DNA of 64,000 bases from Polynucleobacter sp. MWH-UH23A (GCF_040409805.1 NZ_CP099572.1:1674001-1738000), one strand, 5' to 3'; counted from the stretch's first letter, positions 33,961 through 44,724 are shown. Notes: a model not told the origin generated them from the sequence alone. A program made the numbers and translations.

Positions 33961-35907
33961 TTAGGCAAATTTCAGCTTTTCGCCTAATTCCCTATATCTA
34001 GCCTTGTCTTGGTCGCTGGCGCTACCCCCAGCAATTTTTTGGGCGATTTCCGTCATTTCCTGCTTGAGGCCTGCTTTCTCCAGCTTACTGAAAGCACCGT
34101 CCAAATCTGCGGAAGCGCCCTCAAGCTCAACGTCGCTTCCCATAATTCTCTTTCTTAATACCTCATACATAGAGGCAAGCTCACTTCGAGAGAGTTGATC
34201 CTGAAACATCGCAAAAGATCCTGCACCAACTGTCATCTTCCCACTTTCATCGGCAATCAGCTCTACTTGATCACATTGCGAGAGTAAATCTTTCATCAAT
34301 ATCAAAGCATTTGCCGAGCGTTGCTCTGCCGCCTTTAATGCCAATGCACGCTTACTCTCATTTAATGCTTTGCCTAAATGCGGAAACTGAATGAGAACTC
34401 GTAAAATTTGTTCTGCCAAATCCATTGGCGCTTTAGGTGGCTCAATGACTTGTGTGGCAACCCGTTTTGCAGAACCCTTTGATGCTTGCCATGGCGCACC
34501 TTGTCGATTACCTAAACCACTTAGGTTATTTGCTAGGTTTGTAGATTTCGCTTGTGTAGCTTGATAAGGTGATGTCTGCACGGGAGTGGGAACTACACTG
34601 AGACCGCAAAATGACTCCAACTCGGCAGGAGTAGTATTGGTACGAATCGCTAGCTCACGCAGCATTTGTGTGCGCAAGGCAATTGGTGGCATCGACAATA
34701 GTAAAGGCTTTGCCGCATGGTGTGTTTGCGCCCTGCCCTCTGGCGTAGTTAATTCGTGACCCTCACTAGCTACCTTAAAGAAGAAACTCGATAAAGACAT
34801 CGCTTCTTTAATCACTTTTTCAAAAGCAGCTTCACCATAGGCCCTGACATAACTATCTGGGTCATGCTCAGTTGGCAAGAATAAGAAACGAATCTCTTTG
34901 TCGTCAGACATGAGTGGCAAGCAGGCCTCGAGCGCACGCTGTGCTGCCCGCTGCCCTGCTGCATCACCATCAAATGAGAAAACTACTTTATCGGTTTGAC
35001 GCAACAACATGCGCACATGATTTGCTGTACATGCAGTACCTAATGTTGCTACTGCATTTGGAAAACCTAGTTGCGCAAGAGCCACGACATCCATATAGCC
35101 TTCGCATACCAATACATATTCTTTGGCGCGAATGGCTTGTCTTGCTTCAAACAATCCGTAAAGCGTATTACCCTTGGAGAACAATGGTGTTTCCGGGGAA
35201 TTTAAATACTTGGGCTCACCTTGATCCAGAATGCGCCCACCAAACCCGATGGTTTGTCCTTTGGGATTGCGAATCGGAAACATGATGCGATCGCGAAAGC
35301 GGTCATAACGCTTTACTGGCGCACCTTCAGACTGCTCACCCTGAATAATCAAGCCGCCCTCGACTAGAGTCTTTGCAATTTCATCATTTGAGTAAGACCC
35401 AAAGACTGCCTCAAGACCTTGCCAGCCATCAGGGGCATAACCTAGTGCGTAGCGCTTTGCGACCCCACCCGTCAGGCCACGCCCTTTGAGGTATTCAACT
35501 GCACGCGTGCTTCCTTTGAGTTGCTGGCGATACCAATCAGCCGCTGAACTCATCACCTCACTCAAGGCCATCGCTTGCTGTTGACGGGCAACATCATTAG
35601 CAGTTCGCTCTTCGCGAGGTACATCTAGCCCAGCAGAGCGTGCGAGCTCTTCTATCGCATCGACATATCCAAGACCGGAATACTCCATCAAAAAACTAAT
35701 TGCAGATCCGTGGGCCCCGCATCCAAAGCAGTGATAGAACTGCTTGGTTGGTGAAACAGAAAATGATGGTGACTTCTCAGAATGAAAAGGGCACAAACCT
35801 TGATAGTTCGCACCAGCCTTTTTTAACTTCACATGCTGCCCAACCACATCAACAATATCGACCCTATTTAACAGATCGGCAATGAAGGATTGTGGAATGA
35901 GCGCCAT
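33961..35907 (-). CDS. dnaG: DNA primase DnaG
   Basis: Makes RNA primers for DNA replication. The 648-residue protein has the N-terminal CHC2-type zinc finger (GLCPFHSEKSPSFSVSP, HCFGCGAHGSAISF, about residues 37-75), the TOPRIM catalytic core (VLVCEGYMDVVALAQLGF, then FSFDGDAAGQRAAQRAL) and a C-terminal DnaB-interaction region (about 500-648), after a Gln/Thr-rich linker. It is between yqeY and rpoD on the same strand. Confidence 0.97.
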   Translation of the reverse strand: MALIPQSFIADLLNRVDIVDVVGQHVKLKKAGANYQGLCPFHSEKSPSFSVSPTKQFYHCFGCGAHGSAISFLMEYSGLGYVDAIEELARSAGLDVPREERTANDVARQQQAMALSEVMSSAADWYRQQLKGSTRAVEYLKGRGLTGGVAKRYALGYAPDGWQGLEAVFGSYSNDEIAKTLVEGGLIIQGEQSEGAPVKRYDRFRDRIMFPIRNPKGQTIGFGGRILDQGEPKYLNSPETPLFSKGNTLYGLFEARQAIRAKEYVLVCEGYMDVVALAQLGFPNAVATLGTACTANHVRMLLRQTDKVVFSFDGDAAGQRAAQRALEACLPLMSDDKEIRFLFLPTEHDPDSYVRAYGEAAFEKVIKEAMSLSSFFFKVASEGHELTTPEGRAQTHHAAKPLLLSMPPIALRTQMLRELAIRTNTTPAELESFCGLSVVPTPVQTSPYQATQAKSTNLANNLSGLGNRQGAPWQASKGSAKRVATQVIEPPKAPMDLAEQILRVLIQFPHLGKALNESKRALALKAAEQRSANALILMKDLLSQCDQVELIADESGKMTVGAGSFAMFQDQLSRSELASMYEVLRKRIMGSDVELEGASADLDGAFSKLEKAGLKQEMTEIAQKIAGGSASDQDKARYRELGEKLKFA

Positions 35908-35947
35908 ACGATCAGTATGAAACGGTTTTCTGAGTTTTACTAGAGAG

Positions 35948-36394
35948 TTACTTCGCCAGCGCGGCTTTTACCAAGCCAGATACTTTACCCATATCGGCTT
36001 TACCAGCTAGCTGACCCTTGAGCACACCAATCACCTTGCCCATATCCTGTGGGCCTGCAGCGCCTGTAGATGCAACCGCCGCAGCAATTGCCACCTCTAC
36101 TTCTGCGTCTGACATTTGTGCTGGTAAGTAGGCTTGCAGAATTGTCATCTCTGCAGATTCGACTGCAACGAGATCATCACGCCCCGCTTTCTCAAACTGG
36201 GAAATAGAATCTTTGCGCTGCTTGATCATTTTTTCAACTGTAGTAATCACCGCTGCATCATCGAGCACAATGCGGTCATCTACTTCACGCTGCTTGATAG
36301 CAGCCAACAACAGACGAATGGTTCCCAAGCGCGCAGTTTCTTTGGCGCGCATGGCGGATTTCATATCTTCAGTGATTTGATCTTTCAAACTCAT
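35948..36394 (-). CDS. yqeY: GatB/YqeY domain protein
   Basis: A 148-residue protein related to the C-terminal tail domain of the GatB amidotransferase subunit; standard motifs are LKDQITEDMKSAMRAKETAR at the start and TVEKMIKQRKDSISQFEKAG in the middle. It may assist amidation or tRNA quality control; the exact role is not settled. It stands between rpsU and dnaG, as in many beta- and gammaproteobacteria. Confidence 0.94.
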   Translation of the reverse strand: MSLKDQITEDMKSAMRAKETARLGTIRLLLAAIKQREVDDRIVLDDAAVITTVEKMIKQRKDSISQFEKAGRDDLVAVESAEMTILQAYLPAQMSDAEVEVAIAAAVASTGAAGPQDMGKVIGVLKGQLAGKADMGKVSGLVKAALAK

Positions 36395-36424
36395 GGGGCG
36401 ATCCTAGTTTTCTGAGGTGGTGTT

Positions 36425-36465
36425 TAAAAAGCAAAAACCCGCTGCGTTTCACCGTCAGCGGGTTT
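36425..36465 (-). terminator. Rho-independent terminator of rpsU
   Basis: On the minus strand a 10-bp stem (AAACCCGCTG pairing with CAGCGGGTTT, 11-nt loop) is followed by a T-rich tail. It lies about 35 nt after the rpsU stop and could partly reduce read-through into yqeY. Confidence 0.75.
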
Positions 36466-36499
36466 CAAAGCCTCTCGGTGAAGAGAGCTTTAAATTCTA

Positions 36500-36712
36500 T
36501 TAGTAAAGCTTCTTAGGCAACATTTGGCTGCGAATGCGCTTGTAATGGCGCTTAGCAGCTGCAGCCTTTTTACGCTTACGCTCAGCCGTTGGCTTCTCGT
36601 AAAACTCGCGTGCACGCAAGTCTGTCAAAAGACCATTTTTCTCAATGGTGCGCTTGAAACGGCGCAATGCCACTTCAAATGGTTCGTTTTCGCGAAGGCG
36701 GACTGTAGTCAT
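36500..36712 (-). CDS. rpsU: 30S ribosomal protein S21
   Basis: A basic 70-residue protein with the whole S21 pattern: [20 protein letters not shown], then [20 protein letters not shown] and [21 protein letters not shown]21 takes part in translation initiation on the 30S subunit. It starts the rpsU-yqeY-dnaG-rpoD order and is divergent from tsaD; a terminator separates it from yqeY. Confidence 0.98.
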   Translation of the reverse strand: MTTVRLRENEPFEVALRRFKRTIEKNGLLTDLRAREFYEKPTAERKRKKAAAAKRHYKRIRSQMLPKKLY

Positions 36713-36788
36713 ACTTATTTAACTCGTATATGCTCGATGGGTATCGAAAAATTAACTCAATTGCGATTCTAGCACGACCAAGCGAAAA

Positions 36789-37862
36789 ATGATTGTTTTA
36801 GGCATAGAAACTTCCTGTGATGAGACTGGGGTGGCGATTTACAACACCGCCCCCTGGGAAGCTGGAAAACCTGCATTTTTAGGCATTCTGGGCCAGGGTT
36901 TGCACTCCCAGATCGCCATGCACCGGGATTATGGGGGTGTTGTTCCTGAGCTAGCCTCCCGAGATCATATTCGTCGTGTTTTACCCCTTTTAGACCAATC
37001 CCTGACCCAATCTGGCCTTAAATTAGGCGATATTGATGCGATTGCCTTCACTCAAGGGCCTGGTTTAGCCGGCGCCCTATTGGTTGGCAGTGCTTTTGCC
37101 AAATCTTTAGCCCAAGGCCTTCATTTACCCACCATCGGGGTTCATCATCTAGAAGGCCACCTCCTTTCCCCGCTTTTGGGTCAAACCGCTCCGCAATTTC
37201 CATTTATTGCCCTATTGGTTTCGGGTGGGCATACCCAACTTATGAAAGTTTCTGGCATCGGCCAATATGAACTTTTGGGCGAGACCTTGGATGATGCTGC
37301 TGGTGAAGCCTTTGATAAAACTGCCAAATTGTTAGGTTTAGCTTACCCAGGTGGTGCTGCGATTTCCAAGCTGGCAGAAAAAGGTCGTGTCGGCATTTTT
37401 GATTTACCAAAACCAATGCTGCACTCTGGCGATTTAGATTTTTCGTTCTCGGGATTAAAGACTGCCGTTCTCAATCAAGTCAAAAAGTTTGAATCACAAT
37501 CTGTAACAGATTCCACGCAAGTGGCACAGTTTCATGCTGATCTTGCTAGAAGTTTTGTAGACGCCATTGTTGCCGTGCTCGTTAGCAAATCTGAGAAAGC
37601 CCTTAAGCAAACCGGTTGCAAACATTTGGTTCTTGCTGGTGGTGTGGGTGCTAATTTGCAACTGCGCAGTGCACTGAACGAAAAAGCATCTCGCAATGGT
37701 TTTGAAGTGCATTACCCACCGCTGGAGCTATGTACTGATAACGGCGTCATGATTGCATTTGCTGGTGCACTACGCTTGCTAAGCAAAAATAATGGCTCCA
37801 CAACCTCTGGAGCCTTTGACATCAAACCCCGCTGGGATTTGCAAAGCAATAATTTAGTTTAG
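36789..37862 (+). CDS. tsaD: tRNA threonylcarbamoyladenosine transferase subunit TsaD
   Basis: TsaD transfers the threonylcarbamoyl group to A37 of ANN-decoding tRNAs, with TsaB and TsaE. The 357-residue product starts [16 protein letters not shown] and has the metal-binding HHLEGH at 119-124 (H120 and H124), a phosphate-binding VSGGHTQL and an [15 protein letters not shown] segment. It is divergent from rpsU (76 bp) and ends 27 bp before the facing folE2 gene. Confidence 0.97.
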   Translation: MIVLGIETSCDETGVAIYNTAPWEAGKPAFLGILGQGLHSQIAMHRDYGGVVPELASRDHIRRVLPLLDQSLTQSGLKLGDIDAIAFTQGPGLAGALLVGSAFAKSLAQGLHLPTIGVHHLEGHLLSPLLGQTAPQFPFIALLVSGGHTQLMKVSGIGQYELLGETLDDAAGEAFDKTAKLLGLAYPGGAAISKLAEKGRVGIFDLPKPMLHSGDLDFSFSGLKTAVLNQVKKFESQSVTDSTQVAQFHADLARSFVDAIVAVLVSKSEKALKQTGCKHLVLAGGVGANLQLRSALNEKASRNGFEVHYPPLELCTDNGVMIAFAGALRLLSKNNGSTTSGAFDIKPRWDLQSNNLV

Positions 37863-37888
37863 TGTGGCTTAGCTCAGCTCAGTGCGCT

Positions 37889-38716
37889 TTATTTCTGGTG
37901 CGAAATTCTGGCAAACGCGCTGTGGTTATGAATGGATTCAAAGTTCTCAGCCTCGACTATAAAGGACTGAATACGCTGTTCTGCCTTTAAACGGCCAGCA
38001 ACATCGCGCACCAAATCTTCAACAAATTTAGGATTACTGTAGGAATGTTCAGTCACCCACTTTTCATCAGGACGCTTGAGTAAGCCCCAAAGCTCGCTGG
38101 ATGCCTCGCTCTCTGCCGCCGCAACCAAATCTTCTACCGTCATTTGCGTTGCTGAATCTAGAGTCACTGTCATCGTGACATGTGAACGCTGATTATGAGC
38201 GCCAAATTCTGAAATCTCTTTTGAGCAAGGGCACAAACTCATCACTGGTACTTGTGCACGTAATCCCAGCTCAACATCTGTTGCACCATTGGCATTTTGT
38301 TTTGCTGTTGCCATCCAAGTCACTTCGTAATCCATCAAGCTCTCAACACCAGAAACAGGCGCTGCTTTTTTAACAAAGTGCGTATAGGTAAATTGCACAT
38401 GACCTTCTTTAGCATCCAACAATGGCAACATTTCGCGCACTAACGTGACCACTGTAGTGCTGTCGACTGCTTGTTCTTGCTGTTGCAGCAGCGCCATGAA
38501 ACGAGACATGTGCGTACCTTTCACATGCGCTGGTAAAGCTACATCCATCTCGAAAGTGCCAACCGATGGGAAGTTCCCTGTATTGCTACGAATCATTAAT
38601 GGATGACGCACGCCACGAATACCAACTTGCTCAATAGGCAAGGCGCGCTTGTCCAAGGAGGACTGCACATCCGGCATAGCGCTGGCTTTGAGAAAGGCGG
38701 GGTTCATGTCATTCAT
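37889..38716 (-). CDS. folE2: GTP cyclohydrolase FolE2
   Basis: FolE2 (type IB) converts GTP to dihydroneopterin triphosphate, the first step of folate synthesis, using metals other than zinc. The product from ATG 38716 has 275 residues with the metal-binding segment SLCPCSKEISEFGAHNQRSH and the TVEDLVAAAESEASSELWGL pattern. The frame can extend to a TTG at 38734; the ATG is preferred. It lies 25 bp downstream of dxs on the same strand. Confidence 0.95.
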   Translation of the reverse strand: MNDMNPAFLKASAMPDVQSSLDKRALPIEQVGIRGVRHPLMIRSNTGNFPSVGTFEMDVALPAHVKGTHMSRFMALLQQQEQAVDSTTVVTLVREMLPLLDAKEGHVQFTYTHFVKKAAPVSGVESLMDYEVTWMATAKQNANGATDVELGLRAQVPVMSLCPCSKEISEFGAHNQRSHVTMTVTLDSATQMTVEDLVAAAESEASSELWGLLKRPDEKWVTEHSYSNPKFVEDLVRDVAGRLKAEQRIQSFIVEAENFESIHNHSAFARISHQK

Positions 38717-38741
38717 AGCTCTATTTTCAAGCAAAACGATC

Positions 38742-40643
38742 TTATTTGCCTGAAATCACCGAATTTGCCACGAATACCGCTGGAAAACGTTGCTTTATCG
38801 AGTTTGTAATGCCCTCAACATCAAGGCCGCACTTGGTCATGAGCAACTGATAGTCGCCATGTTCAATGAATTCATCTGGAAGACCTAACTGAAGTAAGGG
38901 CTTTTGAATTCCTAATTTTGTAAGAACTTCGAGGCAAGCACTACCAGCACCGCCAGCAATCGCACCATCTTCAATCGTGACAAAGTAATCATGATCCATT
39001 GCTAGCGATTGAATCAATTCAACATCTAATGGTTTTACAAAACGCATATTGGCAACAGTGGCATCCAAGCTTTCAGCAGCCTCTAAAGCGCTATAGAGCA
39101 AAGTACCAAATGCCAAAATCGCAACTCTCTTGCCTGTAGGTGCCGATGACTTACGACGAACTTCACCTTTACCTAATGGCAAAGTACGCAACTCGCTAGA
39201 AGGAGTTGCGCCAATACCGGAGCCGCGTGGATAACGAACTGCGGTTGGATGGGGTTGATGAAATGCAGTTGTCAATAAATCGCGACACTCCGCTTCGTCT
39301 GCTGGTGTCATCACCAACATATTCGGGATACACCGCAAGAATGGAATGTCATATGCGCCAGCATGGGTTGCGCCATCCGCGCCTACTAATCCCGCGCGAT
39401 CGAGCGCAAATAAAACGGGCAAATCTTGTAAGGCCACATCATGAATCAATTGATCATAGGCACGCTGCAAGAATGTGGAATAAATTGCCACTACAGGCTT
39501 CATACCTTCACATGCCATGCCGGCTGCAAAAGTAACTGCATGTTGCTCGGCAATACCCACATCGTAATAACGTTTCGGGAAATTCTTCTCAAACTCTACA
39601 AGGCCAGAGCCTTCGCGCATCGCAGGTGTAATGCCGATCAACATTGGATCAGCGTGAGCCATATCACATAGCCATTCACCAAAAACTTGAGTGAAGGTCT
39701 TTTTGCTAACAGCTGCTTTTTTAACGCCTTCGTGTGGATTAAATTTGCTTGGGCCGTGATACAACACCGGATCGGCCTCAGCCAACTCATACCCCTGACC
39801 TTTTTTGGTCACGACATGCAAGAACTGTGGTCCACGCCCTTCCAAAGCCAAACGTCGCACGTTTTGCAACATCGGAACAAGCGCATCTAAATCATGTCCA
39901 TCAATCGGACCGAAATAATTAAAACCAAATTCCTGGAAGATTGTCGCTGGCGATACCATGCCTTTAGCATGATCTTCTAAGCGTTTTGCAAACTCACGTA
40001 AAGGAGGTGCAATTGAGAGAACGCTATCAATTCCTTTTTTTGTGGTCGAATAAATATTGCCACTCAGCAATCGCGCAAGATGGCGATTGAGCGCACCCAC
40101 CGCCGGTGAAATCGACATATCGTTGTCATTCAAAATCACCACCAAAGGCAAATCGTCATAGACGCCAGCGTTATTCATGGCTTCAAAGGCCATGCCACCG
40201 GTCATCGCGCTATCACCAATGACCGCAACTGCTACCTGACGCTCACCCTTCGTTTGAAAAGCGCGCGCCATTCCCATCGCAGCAGAAATACTTGTGGAAG
40301 AGTGCCCGGTACCAAAGGCATCGTATTCACTTTCAGCTCGATGCGGAAATCCTGAAAGACCTTTGTATTGACGCAAGGTATTCATGCGATCACGACGACC
40401 CGTCAAGATTTTATGTGGGTAACTTTGGTGACCCACATCCCAAACAATGCGATCGCGTGGCGTATCAAATACATAGTGCAAAGCAATTGATAACTCAACA
40501 GTTCCTAGGTTGGACGATAAATGGCCGCCTGTTTTAGAAACAGAATCCAATACAAACTGGCGCAACTCATCAGCGAGAGCGGGTAGTTCTTCGCGCGTCA
40601 GTTTTTTTAAATCGTCAGGAGAGTTAATCGAAAGTAAAGTCAT
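38742..40643 (-). CDS. dxs: 1-deoxy-D-xylulose-5-phosphate synthase
   Basis: Catalyses the thiamine-diphosphate-dependent first step of the MEP isoprenoid pathway, from pyruvate and glyceraldehyde 3-phosphate. The 633 residues include [19 protein letters not shown], the ThDP motif starting [18 protein letters not shown] and ending in NDNDMSISP, the catalytic glutamate segment ([14 protein letters not shown]) and the C-terminal transketolase domain. It is third in the classical xseB-ispA-dxs operon; 20 bp separate it from ispA. Confidence 0.97.
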   Translation of the reverse strand: MTLLSINSPDDLKKLTREELPALADELRQFVLDSVSKTGGHLSSNLGTVELSIALHYVFDTPRDRIVWDVGHQSYPHKILTGRRDRMNTLRQYKGLSGFPHRAESEYDAFGTGHSSTSISAAMGMARAFQTKGERQVAVAVIGDSAMTGGMAFEAMNNAGVYDDLPLVVILNDNDMSISPAVGALNRHLARLLSGNIYSTTKKGIDSVLSIAPPLREFAKRLEDHAKGMVSPATIFQEFGFNYFGPIDGHDLDALVPMLQNVRRLALEGRGPQFLHVVTKKGQGYELAEADPVLYHGPSKFNPHEGVKKAAVSKKTFTQVFGEWLCDMAHADPMLIGITPAMREGSGLVEFEKNFPKRYYDVGIAEQHAVTFAAGMACEGMKPVVAIYSTFLQRAYDQLIHDVALQDLPVLFALDRAGLVGADGATHAGAYDIPFLRCIPNMLVMTPADEAECRDLLTTAFHQPHPTAVRYPRGSGIGATPSSELRTLPLGKGEVRRKSSAPTGKRVAILAFGTLLYSALEAAESLDATVANMRFVKPLDVELIQSLAMDHDYFVTIEDGAIAGGAGSACLEVLTKLGIQKPLLQLGLPDEFIEHGDYQLLMTKCGLDVEGITNSIKQRFPAVFVANSVISGK

Positions 40644-40663
40644 CGCGTTATTGCATTAATTCT

Positions 40664-41563
40664 TTATTTACCCCTATTGACTACCAATAGAGCTAAATCT
40701 TTTAGCGCTTGAGCTTGATTGCCAAAACCATCCAAACTACTCATGGCGATTTCTTGCAATTCTTTTGCCTGCCGCTGTGCATAGTCTAAACCCATCAAGG
40801 TCACATAGGTGGGCTTGTTGGCGGCAGCGTCTTTTCCGGCAGTCTTTCCAAGTGTTTGGCTATCGGCTGTCGCATCCAAAACGTCATCCACAATTTGAAA
40901 CGCTAAACCGAGCGCCTTGGAATACCGCTCTAACCGAGCTAACTGATCTGCATTGAGATTGGCAGCAATGCCGCCTAATTCAACTGCGCAAGAGAGTAAT
41001 GCGCCCGTCTTCATGGCATGCATTTGTTTCAAGCCTGCCAAATCTAATTTTTTACCCACACTCTCTAGATCAATAGCTTGGCCGCCAGCCATGCCGCGTG
41101 AACCTGAGGCTGCCGCTAAACACGCAATCATACGCAAGCGTTGATTTGCATCGCCAGAGGTGTTGGCTAACACTTCAAATGCACGCGTCTGCAATGCATC
41201 TCCAACTAATAGCGCTGTTGCTTCATCAAATGCTTTATGGACGGTGGGCCTACCTCGACGCAAATCATCGTCATCCATGCACGGCATATCGTCATGCACT
41301 AATGAATATGCATGAATACACTCAACCGCTACCGCGGCGGCATCGAGCATTTCTGTTTTTTGTGATGAAACTACATCGCCCAGCTGACCAGCTGCATAAA
41401 CTAATAAAGGACGAATACGTTTGCCACCACCCTGTGCGGCATAGCGCATGGCTTCGTGTAAACGGTGCGGAGTAGTTTGTGGCGAATCGAGTAAACGATC
41501 TAATGCCAACTCCACTCGTTCAGAGTGAACTTTGAGCCACTCTTGAAATGCAATTGCTGTCAA
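40664..41563 (-). CDS. ispA: Farnesyl diphosphate synthase
   Basis: Condenses isopentenyl diphosphate with dimethylallyl and geranyl diphosphate to make farnesyl diphosphate. The 299-residue protein has both aspartate-rich motifs: the first in VHDDMPCMDDDDLRRGRPTV and the second in FQIVDDVLDATAD, and the GGKRIRPLL segment near residue 50. It follows xseB without a gap and precedes dxs by 20 bp. Confidence 0.96.
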   Translation of the reverse strand: MTAIAFQEWLKVHSERVELALDRLLDSPQTTPHRLHEAMRYAAQGGGKRIRPLLVYAAGQLGDVVSSQKTEMLDAAAVAVECIHAYSLVHDDMPCMDDDDLRRGRPTVHKAFDEATALLVGDALQTRAFEVLANTSGDANQRLRMIACLAAASGSRGMAGGQAIDLESVGKKLDLAGLKQMHAMKTGALLSCAVELGGIAANLNADQLARLERYSKALGLAFQIVDDVLDATADSQTLGKTAGKDAAANKPTYVTLMGLDYAQRQAKELQEIAMSSLDGFGNQAQALKDLALLVVNRGK

Positions 41564-41797
41564 TTAGACCTCAAATACACGCACTTGTTGTTCTACTTGA
41601 GCAAGAACGCCTTGGCAATGTTTAAGAAGGGCTGCACCACGTTGATATGCCAATAGGGTCTCTTCAAGAGAAAATTTGCCCGATTCCATGTCGGCAATCA
41701 GCTTCTCGAGCTCTTTAACTGCTTGCTCGTAACGCAGGTCTGGGTCGATTTGAAGCTCAAGGCCTGGTTTTGAACTCTCTGACTTTTTCGTTGCCAT
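41564..41797 (-). CDS. xseB: Exodeoxyribonuclease VII small subunit
   Basis: A 77-residue helical protein with the XseB signature (YEQAVKELEKLIADMESGKF, LEETLLAYQRGAALLKHCQ). It pairs with XseA, which is not in this window. Its stop lies directly before the ispA start, so the two are tightly coupled. First gene of the xseB-ispA-dxs-folE2 run. Confidence 0.96.
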   Translation of the reverse strand: MATKKSESSKPGLELQIDPDLRYEQAVKELEKLIADMESGKFSLEETLLAYQRGAALLKHCQGVLAQVEQQVRVFEV

Positions 41798-41958
41798 AAG
41801 CGGTTTCCTTCATATTCCCGATGCGGATAGCCCTACATATTAAAGCGAGAAGACCCTCAGATGGGTATAATTCCCCCCTTCCTTTCCAATATCGATCCGT
41901 CGATGGTTGGATTGGTTATTCCGCTTAGCTTCGGCTGACGTTTTCGGGGGTGGGGAGA

Positions 41959-43065
41959 ATGACTAATCTGGCTACCGCGCAGCAGCTTGCGCCGTCCAAT
42001 CTACAACTGCCGGTTTCGGCATATTTTGACGCTGACTTGTATCAGCGGGAAATTGAACTGCTTTTTAAGCAGGGTCCTGGCTATGTTGGCCACGAACTCA
42101 TGGTGCCTGAAATTGGCTCCTATCAAACTCTAGGCGCTGAAAACGAAGGTCGTATTTTGGTGCGCAATCAAGGGGGGATAGAACTACTCTCTAACGTTTG
42201 TCGTCATCGCCAAGCATTGATGCTCAATGGCAAAGGCAAAACTGAAAATATTGTTTGCCCACTGCATCGCTGGACCTATGACTTAGGTGGCAATCTATTA
42301 GGTGCACCCCACTTTGAAGACAAGCCTTGTCTCAATCTTGGTAAATCACCACTGCAGAATTGGCAGGGGCTCTTGTTTGAAGGTCCACGTGATGTACGTG
42401 CAGATCTTGCAAAACTTGGTGTTGCGGATGATCTTAAATTTGACGGCTACATGCTTGACCATGTTGAGGTGCACGATTGCAACTACAACTGGAAAACATT
42501 TATCGAGGTTTACCTCGAGGACTACCATGTTGTACCTTTTCATCCAGGCTTAGGTAAATTTGTTTCTTGCGAAGACTTGCACTGGGAATTTGGTGAATGG
42601 CATAGCGTGCAAACTGTCGGCATTCATAAAGACTTGCAAAAGCCTGGGTCACAAACTTACCGTCACTGGCACGAGGCTGTTCTGCGACAGTTCAATGGCA
42701 AAGCTCCACGCCATGGGGCAATTTGGCTTACTTACTATCCTAATGTGATGGTGGAGTGGTATCCAGGCGTGCTATGTGTATCAACATTGCATCCAATGGG
42801 CGTCAACAAAACACGCAATATTGTCGAGTTCTACTACCCAGAAGAGATCGCCCTATTTGAACGCGAATTCGTGGAGGCAGAACGTGCTGCCTACATGGAA
42901 ACCTGCATTGAAGATGATGAGATCGCCGAACGCATGGATCAAGGTAGAGCTGCACTACTGGCACGCGGTGTAAATGAGGTTGGCCCCTATCAAAGCCCCA
43001 TGGAAGATGGCATGCAACACTTTCATGAATGGTATCGACGCGTCATGAACTTTCAAGGCGCATAA
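41959..43065 (+). CDS. Rieske [2Fe-2S] ring-hydroxylating oxygenase, alpha-subunit type
   Basis: From ATG 41959 the protein has 368 residues. The Rieske centre is C81-x-H83 (NVCRHRQ) and C100-x2-H103 (CPLHRW); the mononuclear iron site follows in the catalytic domain (NWKTFIEVYLEDYHVVPFHP). Proteins of this family hydroxylate or demethylate aromatic or quaternary-amine substrates with a separate reductase, not encoded here; the substrate is not predictable. The frame also opens at GTG 41950, overlapping the GGGG-rich ribosome binding region, so the ATG is preferred. sseA follows on the same strand 42 bp on. Confidence 0.9.
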   Translation: MTNLATAQQLAPSNLQLPVSAYFDADLYQREIELLFKQGPGYVGHELMVPEIGSYQTLGAENEGRILVRNQGGIELLSNVCRHRQALMLNGKGKTENIVCPLHRWTYDLGGNLLGAPHFEDKPCLNLGKSPLQNWQGLLFEGPRDVRADLAKLGVADDLKFDGYMLDHVEVHDCNYNWKTFIEVYLEDYHVVPFHPGLGKFVSCEDLHWEFGEWHSVQTVGIHKDLQKPGSQTYRHWHEAVLRQFNGKAPRHGAIWLTYYPNVMVEWYPGVLCVSTLHPMGVNKTRNIVEFYYPEEIALFEREFVEAERAAYMETCIEDDEIAERMDQGRAALLARGVNEVGPYQSPMEDGMQHFHEWYRRVMNFQGA

Positions 43066-43107
43066 TCTCAGTAAGCACTCTCTCGCCACTACAAAATAGG
43101 AAGCATC

Positions 43108-43938
43108 ATGACTCCTCTAATTACCGCAAACCAGTTAGAAGAAATCATTAATAGTGGCGAGAACGTATTACTCTGTGATTGCCGCTTTGATCTAGTAGAC
43201 CCACAAGCAGGCAAAAAAGCTTACGAAGAAAGTCACATTCCTGGCGCGATTTATGTCGACCTTGATCATGATATGTCTGGCGCTAAAACTGGCAAAAATG
43301 GTAGGCATCCATTACCCACTCCTGAAGCATGGGCACAAACTAAGACTCGCTTAGGCATTAATCCAAATACCTTAGTAGTTGCTTACGACAAACAAGGTTC
43401 TGTCTATGCCAGTCGCCTCTGGTGGATGCTCAAAGCGACAGGCCACGCAAATGTTCAAGTATTGGATGGCGGTTTAGACGCCTGGAATGGCCCTATGGGA
43501 ACCATAGCGCGCAAGCCGACACCATCAAGCACTCCCATTGCGGCAAGACCGTACGAAGGACTCGTGTTAGTTGATGAAGTAGTTAGCAATTTACAGTCCA
43601 AGAAATATATTGTGATCGATGCACGTGCAAATGATCGCTTTCATGGACAAAATGAAACTTTAGATCCGGTGGGCGGCCACATTCCTGGTGCACTCAATCA
43701 TTTCTTTAAAGAAAACTTATCTGCTACTGCTTTTAAATCAGCAGAACATCTCTTTAAGGACTTTGTGGAATTACTAGGTTCACATAAACCAGCACAAGTC
43801 ATTCATCAATGCGGCTCTGGTGTGACTGCTTGTCACAACCTATTAGCCATGGAAATTGCTGGCCTCAAAGGCTCACGTCTATATGCTGGCAGCTGGAGCG
43901 AGTGGTGTGCCGATAGCAGCAGACCGATTGAAACCTAA
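43108..43938 (+). CDS. sseA: 3-mercaptopyruvate/thiosulfate sulfurtransferase
   Basis: A two-domain rhodanese of 276 residues. The inactive N-terminal domain contains GAIYVDLDHDMSG; the C-terminal domain contains the active-site loop CGSGVTA (in HQCGSGVTACHN), which is the mercaptopyruvate-type version rather than the CRxGxR/T of plain thiosulfate rhodaneses. It transfers sulfur to cyanide or thiols. It follows the Rieske gene and faces the ZIP transporter gene with a 6-bp gap. Confidence 0.92.
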   Translation: MTPLITANQLEEIINSGENVLLCDCRFDLVDPQAGKKAYEESHIPGAIYVDLDHDMSGAKTGKNGRHPLPTPEAWAQTKTRLGINPNTLVVAYDKQGSVYASRLWWMLKATGHANVQVLDGGLDAWNGPMGTIARKPTPSSTPIAARPYEGLVLVDEVVSNLQSKKYIVIDARANDRFHGQNETLDPVGGHIPGALNHFFKENLSATAFKSAEHLFKDFVELLGSHKPAQVIHQCGSGVTACHNLLAMEIAGLKGSRLYAGSWSEWCADSSRPIET

Positions 43939-43944
43939 TTCACA

Positions 43945-44718
43945 TTAGTGGATCATTGAGAGCAGCACAACGAACCCCACTCCACAGGCTATCAAGATCG
44001 TTTGACGTAATGACTCAGCCCAGTGTGGGCGACGGTGCATTTGGGGAATCAAATCGCTGACAGCGATATAAATAAAACTACTAGAAGCAATCACAAGCAA
44101 ATATGGCATTGCTGCATGGGCTTTTTCTAAGAAGAAATACGCCAGCACGCCACCAACCACCGCTGCCAAGCCACAAATACAGTTGTATATCAAAGCGCGA
44201 GTGCGTGAGAATCCCGCATTTAACAAGACAATGAAATCACCGATCTCCTGTGGGATCTCGTGCGCAATGATGGCAATCGCAGTAAAGATGCCGACATGGT
44301 AGTCCGCCATGAATGCAGCAGCAATCAAAATACCATCCACAAAATTATGCAAACCATCGCCAACCAAAATCATCCACCCGCTACGACCCGCATTCTCGGC
44401 GTCATGTCCGTGGTGATGGTGATGACCGTCACCTTCATGGTGATGGTCATGGCGCAGTAGCGCGATTTTTTCAAGCAAAAAGAATCCCAATAGACCCGCT
44501 AGTAGCGTTGCAAATAACAACTGCGGATTAGCGGACTGCATACTAAAAGCTTCTGGCAAGGAGTGTAGCAATGCGGTAGCCAACAGAATGCCTACCGATA
44601 GGCTGACCATGTTATTGACCATCTTCGCTAGCAAAGCCAAGGAACAACTAGCGGCAACCAGCGCGCTCGCAGTACCCGCGAGGGCTGTTACCAGAAGAAT
44701 GCTTTGCAAGACGGTCAT
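43945..44718 (-). CDS. ZIP-family metal transporter
   Basis: An inner-membrane carrier for zinc or related divalent metals. The 257-residue protein has about eight transmembrane helices; a cytoplasmic His-rich loop (HDHHHEGDGHHHHHGHD, about residues 93-110) lies before TM4, and the metal-site motifs HNFVDG (TM4) and HEIPQE (TM5) are intact. It precedes no clear partner; the dienelactone hydrolase gene is 6 bp upstream on the same strand, so they may share a transcript. Confidence 0.93.
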   Translation of the reverse strand: MTVLQSILLVTALAGTASALVAASCSLALLAKMVNNMVSLSVGILLATALLHSLPEAFSMQSANPQLLFATLLAGLLGFFLLEKIALLRHDHHHEGDGHHHHHGHDAENAGRSGWMILVGDGLHNFVDGILIAAAFMADYHVGIFTAIAIIAHEIPQEIGDFIVLLNAGFSRTRALIYNCICGLAAVVGGVLAYFFLEKAHAAMPYLLVIASSSFIYIAVSDLIPQMHRRPHWAESLRQTILIACGVGFVVLLSMIH

Positions 44719-44724
44719 AAAGTA

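Noticed and set aside
41880..41950. Possible structured leader (riboswitch-like) before the Rieske gene
   Set aside because: Only short GC-rich inverted repeats are visible and they match no known riboswitch that I recognise.
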